The notes beneath the pieces are model-generated. The model was not told where the DNA came from. It saw only the letters and a list, made by a program, of their open reading frames with translations, and ran no database searches. Shown here piece by piece: positions 34,124 through 42,865 of a DNA stretch of 64,000 bases (positions are counted from its first letter, which is position 1; every line of letters begins with the position of its first letter). Both the position numbers and the translations under genes were made by a program. This stretch comes from Pseudonocardia xinjiangensis (GTDB lineage: Bacteria > Actinomycetota > Actinomycetes > Mycobacteriales > Pseudonocardiaceae): positions 1-64,000 of the forward strand of contig NZ_JAAXKY010000014.1 of NCBI RefSeq assembly GCF_012911925.1. The letters run 5' to 3'.

Positions 34124-34654
34124 TCAGTGGGCCCGAGGCCGGCCGCCCGCCTGGTCGGCGAGCATGCGCAGCCCGCTCAGCAGCCCGCCCAGCAGATCGC
34201 TCTCCCGGAAGGAGGCCAGCATGCTCATCACGGCGAGCTTGGCGCCACGGTCGGGGAGCCGCATACGCGCTCCGGCGCCGCTCAGCACCTCGACGACGCG
34301 CTGTCCCGGGCTGACCGCCACCAGCACGGCGTCGTTCGAACCCTCCAGCTGGTCGTGCAGCTCCGCGACCCGCGCGGTCGGGTTCGCACCGAGGTCTCCG
34401 AGATAGACGCTGAACCGCAGCCCGGTCTCGCGGCTGGCCAGGGTCAGCGCCTCGTCGAGCCGGCTGAGCTGGACGGGGGTGAACGGCTGGTCGGAGCGGG
34501 ACGGCTCCTGATGGACCTCGGCGGCCGACACCCGGCCCGACGCCGTGACGACGGCGCCGAGGGGCAGGTCCTCGCTGTCGGGGACGGCCACGGCCGTACC
34601 CGTCCCACCGTGGTCGGTCGTGCCGCCCGGATGGGTGTTCTCACCAGCTGCCAC
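34124..34654 (-). CDS. DUF5130/TPM-like hypothetical protein
   Basis: About 176 aa. The core 'LDEALTLASRETGLRFSVYLGDLG', 'DAVLVAVSPGQRVVEVLSG' and 'LAVMSMLASFRESDLLGGLLSGL' has the alternating pattern of the TPM-domain-like DUF5130 family of actinobacteria. Function is unknown. The start GTG 34654 has AGGAGG at good spacing. It overlaps the end of the next upstream gene by 14 bases, so they are co-transcribed. Confidence 0.7.
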   Translation of the reverse strand: MAAGENTHPGGTTDHGGTGTAVAVPDSEDLPLGAVVTASGRVSAAEVHQEPSRSDQPFTPVQLSRLDEALTLASRETGLRFSVYLGDLGANPTARVAELHDQLEGSNDAVLVAVSPGQRVVEVLSGAGARMRLPDRGAKLAVMSMLASFRESDLLGGLLSGLRMLADQAGGRPRAH

Positions 34655-34913
34655 GGGCACCTCCTCGTTCGAGACTGCTACGCGCCGGGCCGACGCCGTG
34701 CGCCTGGAGCGTCACCTGGTGGTCGTCGTCCACCGGCGGAAGCTGCGCGCCCTCCGGGTTGGCCGTCCACCACATCGGCTCGTGCGGCCAGGGCTGACCC
34801 GACCGGTACCGGGGGCGGCGAGCCATCCGCGGACCGACGACCAACAGGACGATGATCAGGTACAACCCGACCGGCGGCACCACGAGGTACAGAATCGTCT
34901 GCAGCACGCTCAC
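34641..34913 (-). CDS. Small single-pass membrane protein
   Basis: 90 aa. One N-terminal helix (TILYLVVPPVGLYLIIVLLVVGP, split by Pro-Pro) is followed by a polar tail with 'RYRSGQPWPHEPMWWTANPEGAQLPP', probably cytosolic. Actinobacterial genomes often pair such a protein with the DUF5130 gene, as here. The role is unknown. GTG 34913 is the only start in frame that keeps the helix. Confidence 0.65.
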   Translation of the reverse strand: MSVLQTILYLVVPPVGLYLIIVLLVVGPRMARRPRYRSGQPWPHEPMWWTANPEGAQLPPVDDDHQVTLQAHGVGPARSSLERGGARGSW

Positions 34914-34928
34914 GAGGGAAAACCTAGC

Positions 34929-36368
34929 TCACCACACCGACGGACGCCGACTCCCCCACCCGGCCGCCCGGTGCAGCTGCGCACCGAGGGCCAGCAGGAG
35001 CGCGTCGGCACCCGGACCCCCGACGAGCTGCACGGAGACCGGCAGCTCGGGACCGGTGCCGTCCTGCCCCCACGCCACGGGCAGGCTCAGCGCGGGCTGT
35101 CCGGTGAGGTTGTAGATCGCGGTGAACGGCGTGAAGTGCGTCTGCCGCTCGAAGTCCTGCGCGGGGTCGCCACCTGCGGTGAACCACCCGACCGGGCGGG
35201 GCAGCTGCGCGAGCATCGGCGTGAGCACGACGTCGACGGCGGCCTGCTCGGACACGACCCGGCGGGTCACGTCGATCACCCGCTGTGTGGCGGCGAGGTA
35301 CTGCGGGCCGCTGATCGTGGTGCCACGATCACGCCACCACCGGGTCAACGGCGCCAGCAGCGGCTCGGCGGCGGGCGGCACGGGCTGCCCGTGCGCCAGC
35401 ACCGCCCACAGCACCTCGAAGACGGGCCGGAGGTCGGTGGGGATGCCCGGGTCGAACTCCACCACCTCGTGACCCAGCTCGGCCAGCAGGGCCGACGCCC
35501 GCTCGTAGGCGGCCAGGCAGGCCGCGTCGACCGGGACGCCCGGCACCGGCGGGGCGGCGTAGCGCCCGACCCGCAGCCGCGACGGGGGCCGTCGCACGGC
35601 GGTCAGATAGCTGCCGGCCGGCGCCCCCAGCAGGTAGGTCTCGCCGGGAACCGGCTGGGCGAGCACGTCGAGCATCGCGGCGGCGTCCGCGACCGTGCGC
35701 GCCAGCGGGCCGGACACCGACATGCCGAGCGGGTCGCCGCCCACGGGGCCCCGCGACACCAGTCCTCGCGTGGTCTTGAGGCCGACGAGCCCGCACGCGG
35801 CGGCCGGGATCCGGATCGAGCCACCGCCGTCCGTGCCGTGGGCGAACGGGACGAGCCCCCCGGCCGTGGCCGCGCCCGCCCCACCCGACGACCCACCCGC
35901 CAGCCGGCTGGTGTCCCACGGTGTGACGGCAGGCGGTCGTCCCGCCGGCTCGGTGTAGGGCGGCAGCCCGAACTCCGGCGTGGCGGTCTTGCCCAGGCTG
36001 ATCGTGCCCGCCGCCCGCAGCAACCGGGCCGAGTCGTCGTCGACCTCGGGGAGGTAGTCGGCGTACACGACGGAGCCGAACGTCGTGCGGACCCCGGCCG
36101 TCACCACGAGGTCCTTGATCGCCGTCGGGACGCCGAGCAGCGGGCGCCCGTCGCCGGCGCGCAGCGCGCGGTCCGCCTCCTCGGCCTGCGCGAGCGCCGC
36201 CTCCGGGGTGACGGTGACGAAGGCGCCGAGAACGCCGTCGAGCGCCTCGATGCGGCGCAGGTGGTGCTCCACCAGCTCGACGGCGGACAGCTCGCCGCGC
36301 CGCAGCGCCGCGGCCTGCTCCAGCGCCGTCAGGTCGTGCGGCTGGGATGCGTCCGGCTGTGTGGTCAC
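34929..36368 (-). CDS. Amidase signature family hydrolase
   Basis: 479 aa. The Ser-cisSer-Lys triad region is complete: 'VPTAIKDLVV' with the lysine, and 'GGSSGGAGAATAGGLVPFAHGTDGGGSIRIPA' with both serines (long block at about residues 155-185). 'GLVGLKTTRGLVSRGP' follows. It hydrolyses an amide of unknown identity. Its GTG start overlaps the stop of the upstream methyltransferase-like gene (GTGA), indicating one operon. Confidence 0.9.
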   Translation of the reverse strand: MTTQPDASQPHDLTALEQAAALRRGELSAVELVEHHLRRIEALDGVLGAFVTVTPEAALAQAEEADRALRAGDGRPLLGVPTAIKDLVVTAGVRTTFGSVVYADYLPEVDDDSARLLRAAGTISLGKTATPEFGLPPYTEPAGRPPAVTPWDTSRLAGGSSGGAGAATAGGLVPFAHGTDGGGSIRIPAAACGLVGLKTTRGLVSRGPVGGDPLGMSVSGPLARTVADAAAMLDVLAQPVPGETYLLGAPAGSYLTAVRRPPSRLRVGRYAAPPVPGVPVDAACLAAYERASALLAELGHEVVEFDPGIPTDLRPVFEVLWAVLAHGQPVPPAAEPLLAPLTRWWRDRGTTISGPQYLAATQRVIDVTRRVVSEQAAVDVVLTPMLAQLPRPVGWFTAGGDPAQDFERQTHFTPFTAIYNLTGQPALSLPVAWGQDGTGPELPVSVQLVGGPGADALLLALGAQLHRAAGWGSRRPSVW

Positions 36369-37480
36369 GGCGCGGGCACCACGATCTCGTCGGCGCTGAC
36401 CCACCGGCCGCCTGCCGACTCGATGGCCGGCAGCGCCGCCCTGACCTCGTCGAGGAGGTCCGGCACGAACACCAGTACCGAGTCGGGTCGGGCGTCGACC
36501 AGGTCGCCAGGGCCGATCACCGGGATGTCCGAGCCCGGGATGCGGGTGCCCTGCTTGGCCCGCGACGCGTCGGCGACTCCGGCGAGCAGCTCCCGGCCGA
36601 CGCCCGCGCTGTGCAGCAGCGGCACCGACCGCGACGCTGCGCTGTACCCGTAGACCCGCCGACCTCGGCGCTGCTCGGCCACGAGCCAGTCGGTGAGCCG
36701 CGAGCTGCCGGCCCGTACCGCGTCCCCGAGCGCTGCGACCGCGGCAGGGTCGAGCACCCCGGCGGCGACCTCGCGGTCGGTGAGGGTCTCGAGCTGCTCC
36801 CGCGGCTCCGCACCGGCGCGACCCGCCACGAGCACGGTGCCGCCGTAGAGCGGGAACCGGAACGCCGCGAAGGCCGGGAGTCCCACCTCCGCCAGCATCC
36901 TGCGCATCACCGGCACCGAGTAGTAGGCGAAGTGGCCGTGCCGGACGGCGTTCCACTGGCCCTGCTCCAGGATCCCCGCCAGCGACTGGAACTGGACGAG
37001 CAACAGCCCGCCGGGAGCCACTGCCGCGGCACGGTCCCGCAGCGCGGCCGCCTGGTCGGCGGCGTGCATGAGCCCGAAACTGCAGTCGACCACCACGTCG
37101 GCGGGCTCGCCCGCGGGCGCCGGCCGGAGCCCGTGGCCGTGCAGCAGTGGGAGCCAGCTGCCCCCGTGCGGGCTGGGGAACTCGGCGACCGTCCCCGCCC
37201 GGGGCAGGACCTCGGCCGATGCCAGCCGCGCCACGGCGTCGGCGGCCTGGCGGGTGAGCGCGTCGGGCGCGACGCCCTGCGGGTCCTCCGGCACGTCCAT
37301 GTCGTCGGCCAGCTGGGCGAGGCCGCACGCGGCACACAGCCACAGCCGCAACGGGAAGACGGGATCGGGCCCGGGGGCGTCGAACGGCGGGAAGAGCTCA
37401 CTCGGGGGTTGCGGCCCGAGGTCCATGACGACGGTCCCGCGGTCGGAGCGGCAGAACCGGCAGCGGTGCGCGTCCTGCAC
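36365..37480 (-). CDS. C-methyltransferase-like protein with degenerate SAM site
   Basis: 371 aa with the three-part layout of TylCIII/NovU-type sugar C-methyltransferases. It has an N-terminal zinc ribbon (CRFC ... CAAC), a class I methyltransferase core, and a C-terminal Methyltransf_14 domain ('RRVYGYSAASRSVPLL'). In the core the usual glycine-rich SAM motif is replaced by 'VAEFPSPHGGSWLPLL'. About 25-30 residues around the expected acidic ribose-binding strand are missing compared with the family as I remember it. It may bind another ligand or be inactive. It is co-transcribed with the amidase and divergent from the aminotransferase at 37634. Confidence 0.7.
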   Translation of the reverse strand: MQDAHRCRFCRSDRGTVVMDLGPQPPSELFPPFDAPGPDPVFPLRLWLCAACGLAQLADDMDVPEDPQGVAPDALTRQAADAVARLASAEVLPRAGTVAEFPSPHGGSWLPLLHGHGLRPAPAGEPADVVVDCSFGLMHAADQAAALRDRAAAVAPGGLLLVQFQSLAGILEQGQWNAVRHGHFAYYSVPVMRRMLAEVGLPAFAAFRFPLYGGTVLVAGRAGAEPREQLETLTDREVAAGVLDPAAVAALGDAVRAGSSRLTDWLVAEQRRGRRVYGYSAASRSVPLLHSAGVGRELLAGVADASRAKQGTRIPGSDIPVIGPGDLVDARPDSVLVFVPDLLDEVRAALPAIESAGGRWVSADEIVVPAP

Positions 37481-37633
37481 GGGCGCCGACGCTACCGGTG
37501 GACTTCCGCGCGCACCGGCGCGGGTCGGGCGCGCGCCGCGAGCGCGGCCCGGTAGCGTGACCGCTCCGTTGATTCGTTCGTTTCGTCCGGTTGTCCCCCG
37601 ATGTCGCGATACGGCCGGCCAAGGGAGGATCCG

Positions 37634-38944
37634 TTGCGCGATCTGGCACTTCCGGTCTCCGACCACCTCAACGTGCAGCTGCACGCCCTGGTCCCCGGCG
37701 GCGCGCACACCTACGCCAAGGGCGACGACCAGTACCCCGAGGACCTGGCCCCGATCATGTCCCACGGCCGCGGCGCCCACGTCTGGGACGTCGATGGCAA
37801 CGAGTACATCGAGTACGGCTCCGGGCTGCGCTCGGTCAGCCTCGGACACGCCCACCCCCGCGTGGTGGAGGCCGTGCGCCGGGAGATCGGCCGCGGCACC
37901 AACTTCGTGCGGCCGAGCGTGGTCGAGCTCGAGGCGGCGGAGCGCTTCCTCGCCACCGTCCCGACCGCGGAGATGGTGAAGTTCACGAAGAACGGGTCCG
38001 ACGCCACCACCGCGGCCGTCCGGCTGGCGCGTGCCGTCACCGGCCGTTCGCTCGTGGCCATCTGCCGTGACCAGCCGTTCTTCTCCACCGACGACTGGTT
38101 CATCGGCACCACCGCGATGTCGGCGGGCATCCCCGAGCAGCTCACCGTGTCGTTCCCGTACGCCGACCTCGACGCCACCGCCGCGCTGCTCGAGCAGCAC
38201 GACGGCCAGGTGGCGTGCCTGATCCTCGAGCCGGCCACCCAGCAGGAGCCGCCGCCCGGCTACCTGGAGGGCATGCGCGCTCTCGCCGACCGGCACGGTG
38301 CCCTTCTCGTCTTCGACGAGATGATCACCGGCTTCCGCTGGTCGGAGGCGGGCGCCCAGGGCGTGTACGGGGTGGTGCCCGACCTGTCGACGTTCGGCAA
38401 GGCGCTGGGCAACGGGTTCGCCGTCTCGGCGCTCGCCGGCAGGCGGGAGGTCATGGAGTGGGGCGGGCTGCGCCACGACCGCGAGCGCGTGTTCCTCCTC
38501 TCCACCACCCACGGGGCGGAGACGCACTCGCTCGCGGCAGCCATGGCCGTGATGGACACCTACACGCGGGAGGGGACGGCGGCACGGTTGCACGCCCTCG
38601 GCGAGCGGCTCGCCGCCGGCGTGCGGGAGGCGGCGGCCGGGATGGGGGTGGCCGACCACGTGCTCGTCCGGGGCCGGGCGAGCAACCTCGTCTTCGCCAC
38701 CCTCGACGAGGACCTGAGGCCGTCTCAGCCCTACCGCACCCTGTTCCTGCGCGGGCTCATAGCCGGCGGAGTCGTCGGGCCGTCGTTCGTGGTGAGCAGC
38801 GCCCTCACCGACGACGACATCGACCGCACCGTCGAGGTGGTGTCGCAGGCGTGCGCGGTCTATCGCAAGGCGCTCGACGCCGGGGACCCCTCGCCGTGGA
38901 TGGGCGGCCGTCCGGTGCGGCCGGTGTTCCGCCGCCTCGTCTGA
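37634..38944 (+). CDS. Glutamate-1-semialdehyde aminomutase-like class III aminotransferase
   Basis: 436 aa. The PLP lysine lies in 'LSTFGKALGNGFAVSAL', with 'LLVFDEMITGFRW' before it and 'GGAHTYAKGDDQYPE' at the N-terminus. HemL itself is usually found with haem genes, which are absent here. The form resembles the GSA-type aminotransferases of sugar or secondary metabolism. It is divergent from the C-methyltransferase-like gene, so both may act on the same surface sugar. TTG 37634 is chosen because AAGGGAGGA precedes it; ATG 37601 is an alternative. Confidence 0.85.
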   Translation: MRDLALPVSDHLNVQLHALVPGGAHTYAKGDDQYPEDLAPIMSHGRGAHVWDVDGNEYIEYGSGLRSVSLGHAHPRVVEAVRREIGRGTNFVRPSVVELEAAERFLATVPTAEMVKFTKNGSDATTAAVRLARAVTGRSLVAICRDQPFFSTDDWFIGTTAMSAGIPEQLTVSFPYADLDATAALLEQHDGQVACLILEPATQQEPPPGYLEGMRALADRHGALLVFDEMITGFRWSEAGAQGVYGVVPDLSTFGKALGNGFAVSALAGRREVMEWGGLRHDRERVFLLSTTHGAETHSLAAAMAVMDTYTREGTAARLHALGERLAAGVREAAAGMGVADHVLVRGRASNLVFATLDEDLRPSQPYRTLFLRGLIAGGVVGPSFVVSSALTDDDIDRTVEVVSQACAVYRKALDAGDPSPWMGGRPVRPVFRRLV

Positions 38945-38948
38945 CCGC

Positions 38949-39908
38949 TCAGGCGGGCAGCCGGACGCGCGCGAGCACGGCGCGGTGGTCGCTGCCCTCG
39001 ATGTCGATCACCTCGAAGCCGGTGGTGGCCGCAGCGGCCGGGACGAAGACGTGGTCGATCTGGATGCCGCGCCACCGTGCGCCCGAGGCGGGGTAGGTGC
39101 CCACCAGGCCCTTCCCGGTGCCGGCCGCTGCGCTGCGACACGTTCCGACCGCGGCCCGGAGCGGCGCATGGTCGAGCGTGGCGTTGAAGTCACCGACCAC
39201 GATCGGCTCCACAGGACCGTGGCACCACTGCTCGACCAGCGCGAGGTCCCGCCGCCACCGGTCGGCGCGCCGCCGTCCCATCGGTGCGGTGGTGTGCACC
39301 GCGAAGAGGCTGCGCCGCCCCAGTACGCCACCCGTGGCCTCGAGGTGGCGCACCCGCATCCCCGACCCGGACCGGACGTGGACGTCCCCGACCGTCGAGG
39401 CGGCCAGCAGCGTGACGCCCTGTGCGTCCTTCGTGCCCACCGCGGTGGACACCCACGAGCGGTAGCCCAGCATCTCCACCTGCGGCATCAGCTTGTCCCG
39501 GAAGTCCGCGCCCGCTTCCGGGAGCACGACGAAGTCCGGGGCGCGCGCCGCGATGAGGGTGGCCAGCTGACCCGTGTCGGCCTGACCCCTGAGCACGTTG
39601 AACGACAGGATCGTGAGGTCGTCCGGACCTGCCGGCGGCGCCGGTCGACGGACTGCACGTCCGGCGACGGCGCCAGCGCCGGCCAGTGCCACCGCGGCGA
39701 GCGACGCCGCCGCCGGGCGGGAACGCGGGCGCGTGGCGAGCAGTGCGGCGGCAGCCAGCGCCGAGGCGGAGACGTGCGGGCGGAACGCGGCGATGTCGAC
39801 GAAGGGGAACCGGTGGTCGAGCCGGAGCCGGTCGGGGAGGATCACGCCCGCCGCCGCACCGGCCAGTGTCACCGCGGCCCCGATGCGAAGTCTGCGTCCT
39901 ACGAGCAT
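38949..39908 (-). CDS. Membrane-anchored endonuclease/exonuclease/phosphatase family protein
   Basis: 319 aa. Two or three N-terminal hydrophobic segments (about residues 8-25, 45-60, 68-85) anchor the protein. The EEP domain follows with 'LTILSFNVLRGQ', 'VVLPEAG', 'PIVVGDFNATLDH', 'QIDHVFV' and 'GSDHRAV', so the catalytic residues are all present. The site probably faces outside. The substrate could be nucleic acid or phospholipid. It is convergent with the aminotransferase (4-base gap). Confidence 0.85.
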   Translation of the reverse strand: MLVGRRLRIGAAVTLAGAAAGVILPDRLRLDHRFPFVDIAAFRPHVSASALAAAALLATRPRSRPAAASLAAVALAGAGAVAGRAVRRPAPPAGPDDLTILSFNVLRGQADTGQLATLIAARAPDFVVLPEAGADFRDKLMPQVEMLGYRSWVSTAVGTKDAQGVTLLAASTVGDVHVRSGSGMRVRHLEATGGVLGRRSLFAVHTTAPMGRRRADRWRRDLALVEQWCHGPVEPIVVGDFNATLDHAPLRAAVGTCRSAAAGTGKGLVGTYPASGARWRGIQIDHVFVPAAAATTGFEVIDIEGSDHRAVLARVRLPA

Positions 39909-39990
39909 GGCTGGCGATCCTTCCCGATGTCGGCACCGGGGGAACGGACGGGTCGATGCCCTGGTTCCGGGACCGGACCCCGGGTGCCGG

Positions 39991-40353
39991 TCAGGCGCTC
40001 TCGCGCTGGTCCCGCTCGACCATCCGGCGGACGCGGTCGATCAGCTGGGTCCGGTCGGAGGAATGGGCGACCTCGATCTCCAGTGGAGCAGCGTCGGGCC
40101 GGGTGTAGGTGACCGTCAGGGTTCCCCCGCGGCCGAGCAGCACCATCCAGTCGTGGATCTTGCTGACCAGCAGGGCGAGCGTGTCGCTGCCGACCGCGAC
40201 GACCACGGTGTCCGCGACCGAGCCCGTGCCGTCCGGGGTCGACGTGACGTCGACGAGGCCGCGGAAATGACCTGCGCGGTTGAGCCACGCGCTGAGCGCG
40301 CAGGCATCCGCCTCGTCGGCCAGCCGGATCGCCGCCTGGGGCGCGTCACGCAT
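39991..40353 (-). CDS. EACC1-like small protein
   Basis: About 120 aa. The body reads like the effector-associated constant component 1 family: an N-terminal strand 'QAAIRLADEADACALSAWLN', 'DTVVVAVGSDTLALLVSKIHDWM', and a last part 'GGTLTVTYTRPDAAPLEIE' followed by a helix. EACC1 proteins are described from predicted conflict systems with protease or caspase effectors; none is next to this gene. ATG 40353 is used. A TTG at 40458 with GGAGG upstream would add 35 residues. The family call rests on pattern memory. Confidence 0.55.
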   Translation of the reverse strand: MRDAPQAAIRLADEADACALSAWLNRAGHFRGLVDVTSTPDGTGSVADTVVVAVGSDTLALLVSKIHDWMVLLGRGGTLTVTYTRPDAAPLEIEVAHSSDRTQLIDRVRRMVERDQRESA

Positions 40354-40496
40354 GCGCGCACATCGACTCGACGAGGACGTGCCGGTGCACCGGGCGCACG
40401 GCCCGGTGATGGATGTGGGGACTCCGCACTGCGCTCCTCGATGCTCGTAGCTGATCAATTACATAGTCCTCCGGCCGCGTTGATCTGTTACCGGAG

Positions 40497-41108
40497 TTAG
40501 GCGCTCTCCGGGTCGTGATCCGGCACGCGGGCGGCGTCGACGAGCTGCTCCCACGTCAAGCCGCTGCTCAGGGCCAGTGCGAACAGGAGCTGACCGGTCA
40601 TCCAGGTCTCGTAGCCGGCACGGTGTCGTCGCTCACCCGGCTGGATGTGGGGCGCATGGAGCCCCGCGTGGGTGGCGAGCCGGCTCAGCCCGTAGCCGCC
40701 GGGCAGCCCCGGCCAGACGCGCCTGGCCAGCCGAGCGGTGTCCAGGACGAGCGACGGGCGCCACGCGGGCAGGTGGGCGGCGATGACCCGCAGTTCGACC
40801 GCCGCGTTGTGCGCCACGAGTACGCGCCCCCTGATCGAGGCGTGGACCTCGTCGGCGACGCGGGCCCAGCCCGGGCACGCGAGGACGTCGCTGTTGCGGA
40901 TGCCGTGGACGTCGTGGGTGACGCGCGGCGTGATCGGGCGGGTCGGGCGGACCAGCCAGACCCGCATGCTTGCCTCCCGCACGACGGCGGCGGGCTCGAT
41001 GGGCAGTACGGCGATGTCCACGATCTCCGGCGGTTGCTGCCCGTTGCCCTGCACATCGACGACGGCGAGCTGCTGATCGGCCAGAGCGGTGGGAGTGCTC
41101 AAGTACAC
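40497..41108 (-). CDS. DnaQ-fold (DEDDh-like) protein with altered catalytic residues
   Basis: 203 aa. The fold of a DEDDh 3'-5' exonuclease is clear, but the acidic residues differ. Exo I has D18-V-Q20 instead of Asp-x-Glu. Exo II has 'LVAHNAAVELRV' with Glu105 in place of the Asp. Exo III has 'HRAGYE' with Glu167 in place of Asp, while His162 is kept. With a Gln in the metal site it may be a weak nuclease or only a nucleic-acid binder. GTG 41108 follows GGAGA; a longer frame exists upstream but is Arg/Pro-rich and unlikely. Its neighbour is the EACC1-like gene, same strand. Confidence 0.7.
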   Translation of the reverse strand: MYLSTPTALADQQLAVVDVQGNGQQPPEIVDIAVLPIEPAAVVREASMRVWLVRPTRPITPRVTHDVHGIRNSDVLACPGWARVADEVHASIRGRVLVAHNAAVELRVIAAHLPAWRPSLVLDTARLARRVWPGLPGGYGLSRLATHAGLHAPHIQPGERRHRAGYETWMTGQLLFALALSSGLTWEQLVDAARVPDHDPESA

Positions 41109-41431
41109 GCGAAGATCTCCGATGGGGTCCGACCGGGGCCGGGACCATGGGGGTGCCGGGGGTCGCTGACGTTCGTGCACCTGGCGGCCCCGGGTGGGTG
41201 CCCGGCTCGCTCGGCGGCTCGTCGAGGCCCGCGGCGACGACGGCGCGTTCGGTGCTTCTGCATCATTGCGTGACCGGCCGACCACGCTTCGATGTACCCC
41301 ATTCACTTTCGGGTCACCTTCGCGTCGCTATGGTCGGCACGTCAGGTCTGTCTGTCGGCCGCCTCACGTTCGTCGCCCCGGACAAGGTCCGGTGGCACGC
41401 TGATTCGTACTTCACGAGCCAGGGGGAAGAC
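41109..41431. other. Divergent intergenic region, no gene seen
   Basis: 323 bases separate the DnaQ-like gene (-) from the SnoaL-like gene (+). The stretch 41300-41340 is less GC-rich and includes TATGGT as a possible -10 for the plus strand. No palindrome stands out. Confidence 0.3.
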
Positions 41432-41779
41432 ATGACACGGACTCCGCAGGAGATCTTCGCGCAGCACGGCGCCGCGCTGGGCGCAGCCGACATCGACCGG
41501 ATCGTCGCCGACTACAGCGACGACGCCGTCTTCATCACTCCCCGCGGCGTCCGGCACGGGAAGGACGGCGTCCGCGAGGGCGTCACCGAGCTCCTCGCCG
41601 ACCTTCCGGACGCGAAGTGGGACATCCCGGTCACGCTCTTCGGGAAGGACGTCCTGTTCATCGAGTGGAGCGCGGTGTCCGGTTCCCGGCGGGCCCGGGA
41701 CGGCGCCGACACCTTCGTCTTCGACGGCGACCGGATCCGCGTGCACACCGTGCGCTACACCCTCGAGAGCACTACCTGA
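41432..41779 (+). CDS. SnoaL-like/NTF2-fold protein
   Basis: 115 aa. Cone-shaped NTF2 fold: 'PQEIFAQHGAALGAADIDRIVADYSDDAVFITP', 'GKDGVREGVTELLADLPD' and 'DTFVFDGDRIRVHTVRYTLE'. Such proteins are isomerases, cyclases, hydrolases or carriers; nothing decides here. ATG 41432 follows AGGGGGAAG. Its last 8 bases overlap the convergent epimerase gene. Confidence 0.85.
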   Translation: MTRTPQEIFAQHGAALGAADIDRIVADYSDDAVFITPRGVRHGKDGVREGVTELLADLPDAKWDIPVTLFGKDVLFIEWSAVSGSRRARDGADTFVFDGDRIRVHTVRYTLESTT

Positions 41780-42821
41780 CGCCGCCACCGCCCGCGACCG
41801 CAGCCAGGTACCGATCCTCGGCCGTGTAGTCGAGCAACGGTCCGAAGAAGTCGTCGTCGGCCCCCGGGAGGGCGCCCGCCTCCGCACCGCTCGCCACGGC
41901 CACGAGCCACTCGACCTCCTCGGCTACGGTGGCCGCATAGTCACCGGCCGGCGTGTACCCGAGGTCGATGGCCGCGGTCATGTCGAGCACGATCGGATGG
42001 GGCGCCTCCCAGGGATGCCGGCCCAGTGCCTGGTCGGCATCGTCGTCGAGCAGCACCTCGTCCCACCGGTGACCGAGCTGCCGGGCGATCGTGCGGGCGA
42101 TCTCCAGTGCGCTCGGCGCATCGGGATCGGCACTGTTGAGGATCCGCCGGCCCGGCTTGGCCGCCACCACCTCGATCAGGGCGGCGATGTTCGCCGCGGC
42201 CGTCGTGTGGTCCACCCCCGCGCCGCGGTGCGCGAGGAAGACGGCCGGACGCCGGTCGAGCACCCGCTTGACGAACATCCACTCGCGCGCCCGCGCCGCG
42301 CCGGCACCATGGATCTTGGAGGGCCGGACGACGGTGACGGGATGGCCGCTGTCGAGCAGCACCTGCTCGGCCGCCACCTTGTTCGCGCCGTAACCCTCGC
42401 GGGACATGTGGTCGCCGCCGCCCGGGGCCATCGTGGGCTGCGTCTCGCGGATCGGCCCGTCGAACCGCGGTGCGGTGTCGGAGTTGGTGTGGTGGCCCGC
42501 GGCGTCGGCGTACACGGCCTTGCTCGAGATCATCACGGTGGAACCGGCCTCGCCCAGCATCGGCAGCAGCAGTGCCGCGTCGTCAGCGGTGTAGCAGATG
42601 CAGTCGACGAGCAGGTCGGCACCGTCCCCGAGAGCGGCGGCCAGCTGGGCCGGGTCGTCGCGTTCCGCCGCGACGAACCGGGCGCCGTCGGCGGCGACGT
42701 CCGCCGGGAGGTGGGCCGGGTCGCGCCCGGTGAGATCGACCTCCCAGCCGGCGGCCAGCAGGCGACGGGCGGTGGCCCGCCCGATGAGACCGGTACCACC
42801 GATGATCACGGAGCGGGGCAT
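41772..42821 (-). CDS. NAD-dependent epimerase/dehydratase (extended SDR)
   Basis: 349 aa. Rossmann motif 'VIIGGTGLIGRATARRLL' at the N-terminus, 'DCICYTADD', active-site region 'ISSKAVYAD' and a later 'GYGANKVAAEQVL' YxxxK motif (Tyr then Lys four residues on). It acts on a nucleotide sugar or similar substrate. The ends of this gene and the SnoaL-like gene overlap tail to tail. Confidence 0.85.
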   Translation of the reverse strand: MPRSVIIGGTGLIGRATARRLLAAGWEVDLTGRDPAHLPADVAADGARFVAAERDDPAQLAAALGDGADLLVDCICYTADDAALLLPMLGEAGSTVMISSKAVYADAAGHHTNSDTAPRFDGPIRETQPTMAPGGGDHMSREGYGANKVAAEQVLLDSGHPVTVVRPSKIHGAGAARAREWMFVKRVLDRRPAVFLAHRGAGVDHTTAAANIAALIEVVAAKPGRRILNSADPDAPSALEIARTIARQLGHRWDEVLLDDDADQALGRHPWEAPHPIVLDMTAAIDLGYTPAGDYAATVAEEVEWLVAVASGAEAGALPGADDDFFGPLLDYTAEDRYLAAVAGGGGVR

Positions 42822-42865
42822 CGCAGGACCGTACTCCCCCGGCCGTACTGCGCGGGCCGCTCCAA

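Noticed and set aside
40354..40458. Similarity of TTGATCAGCTACGAGCAT upstream of the EACC1-like gene to the Pls leader block
   Set aside because: Only the TTGATCAGCT palindromic core and a short GAGCAT match; no shared gene context, so probably chance.
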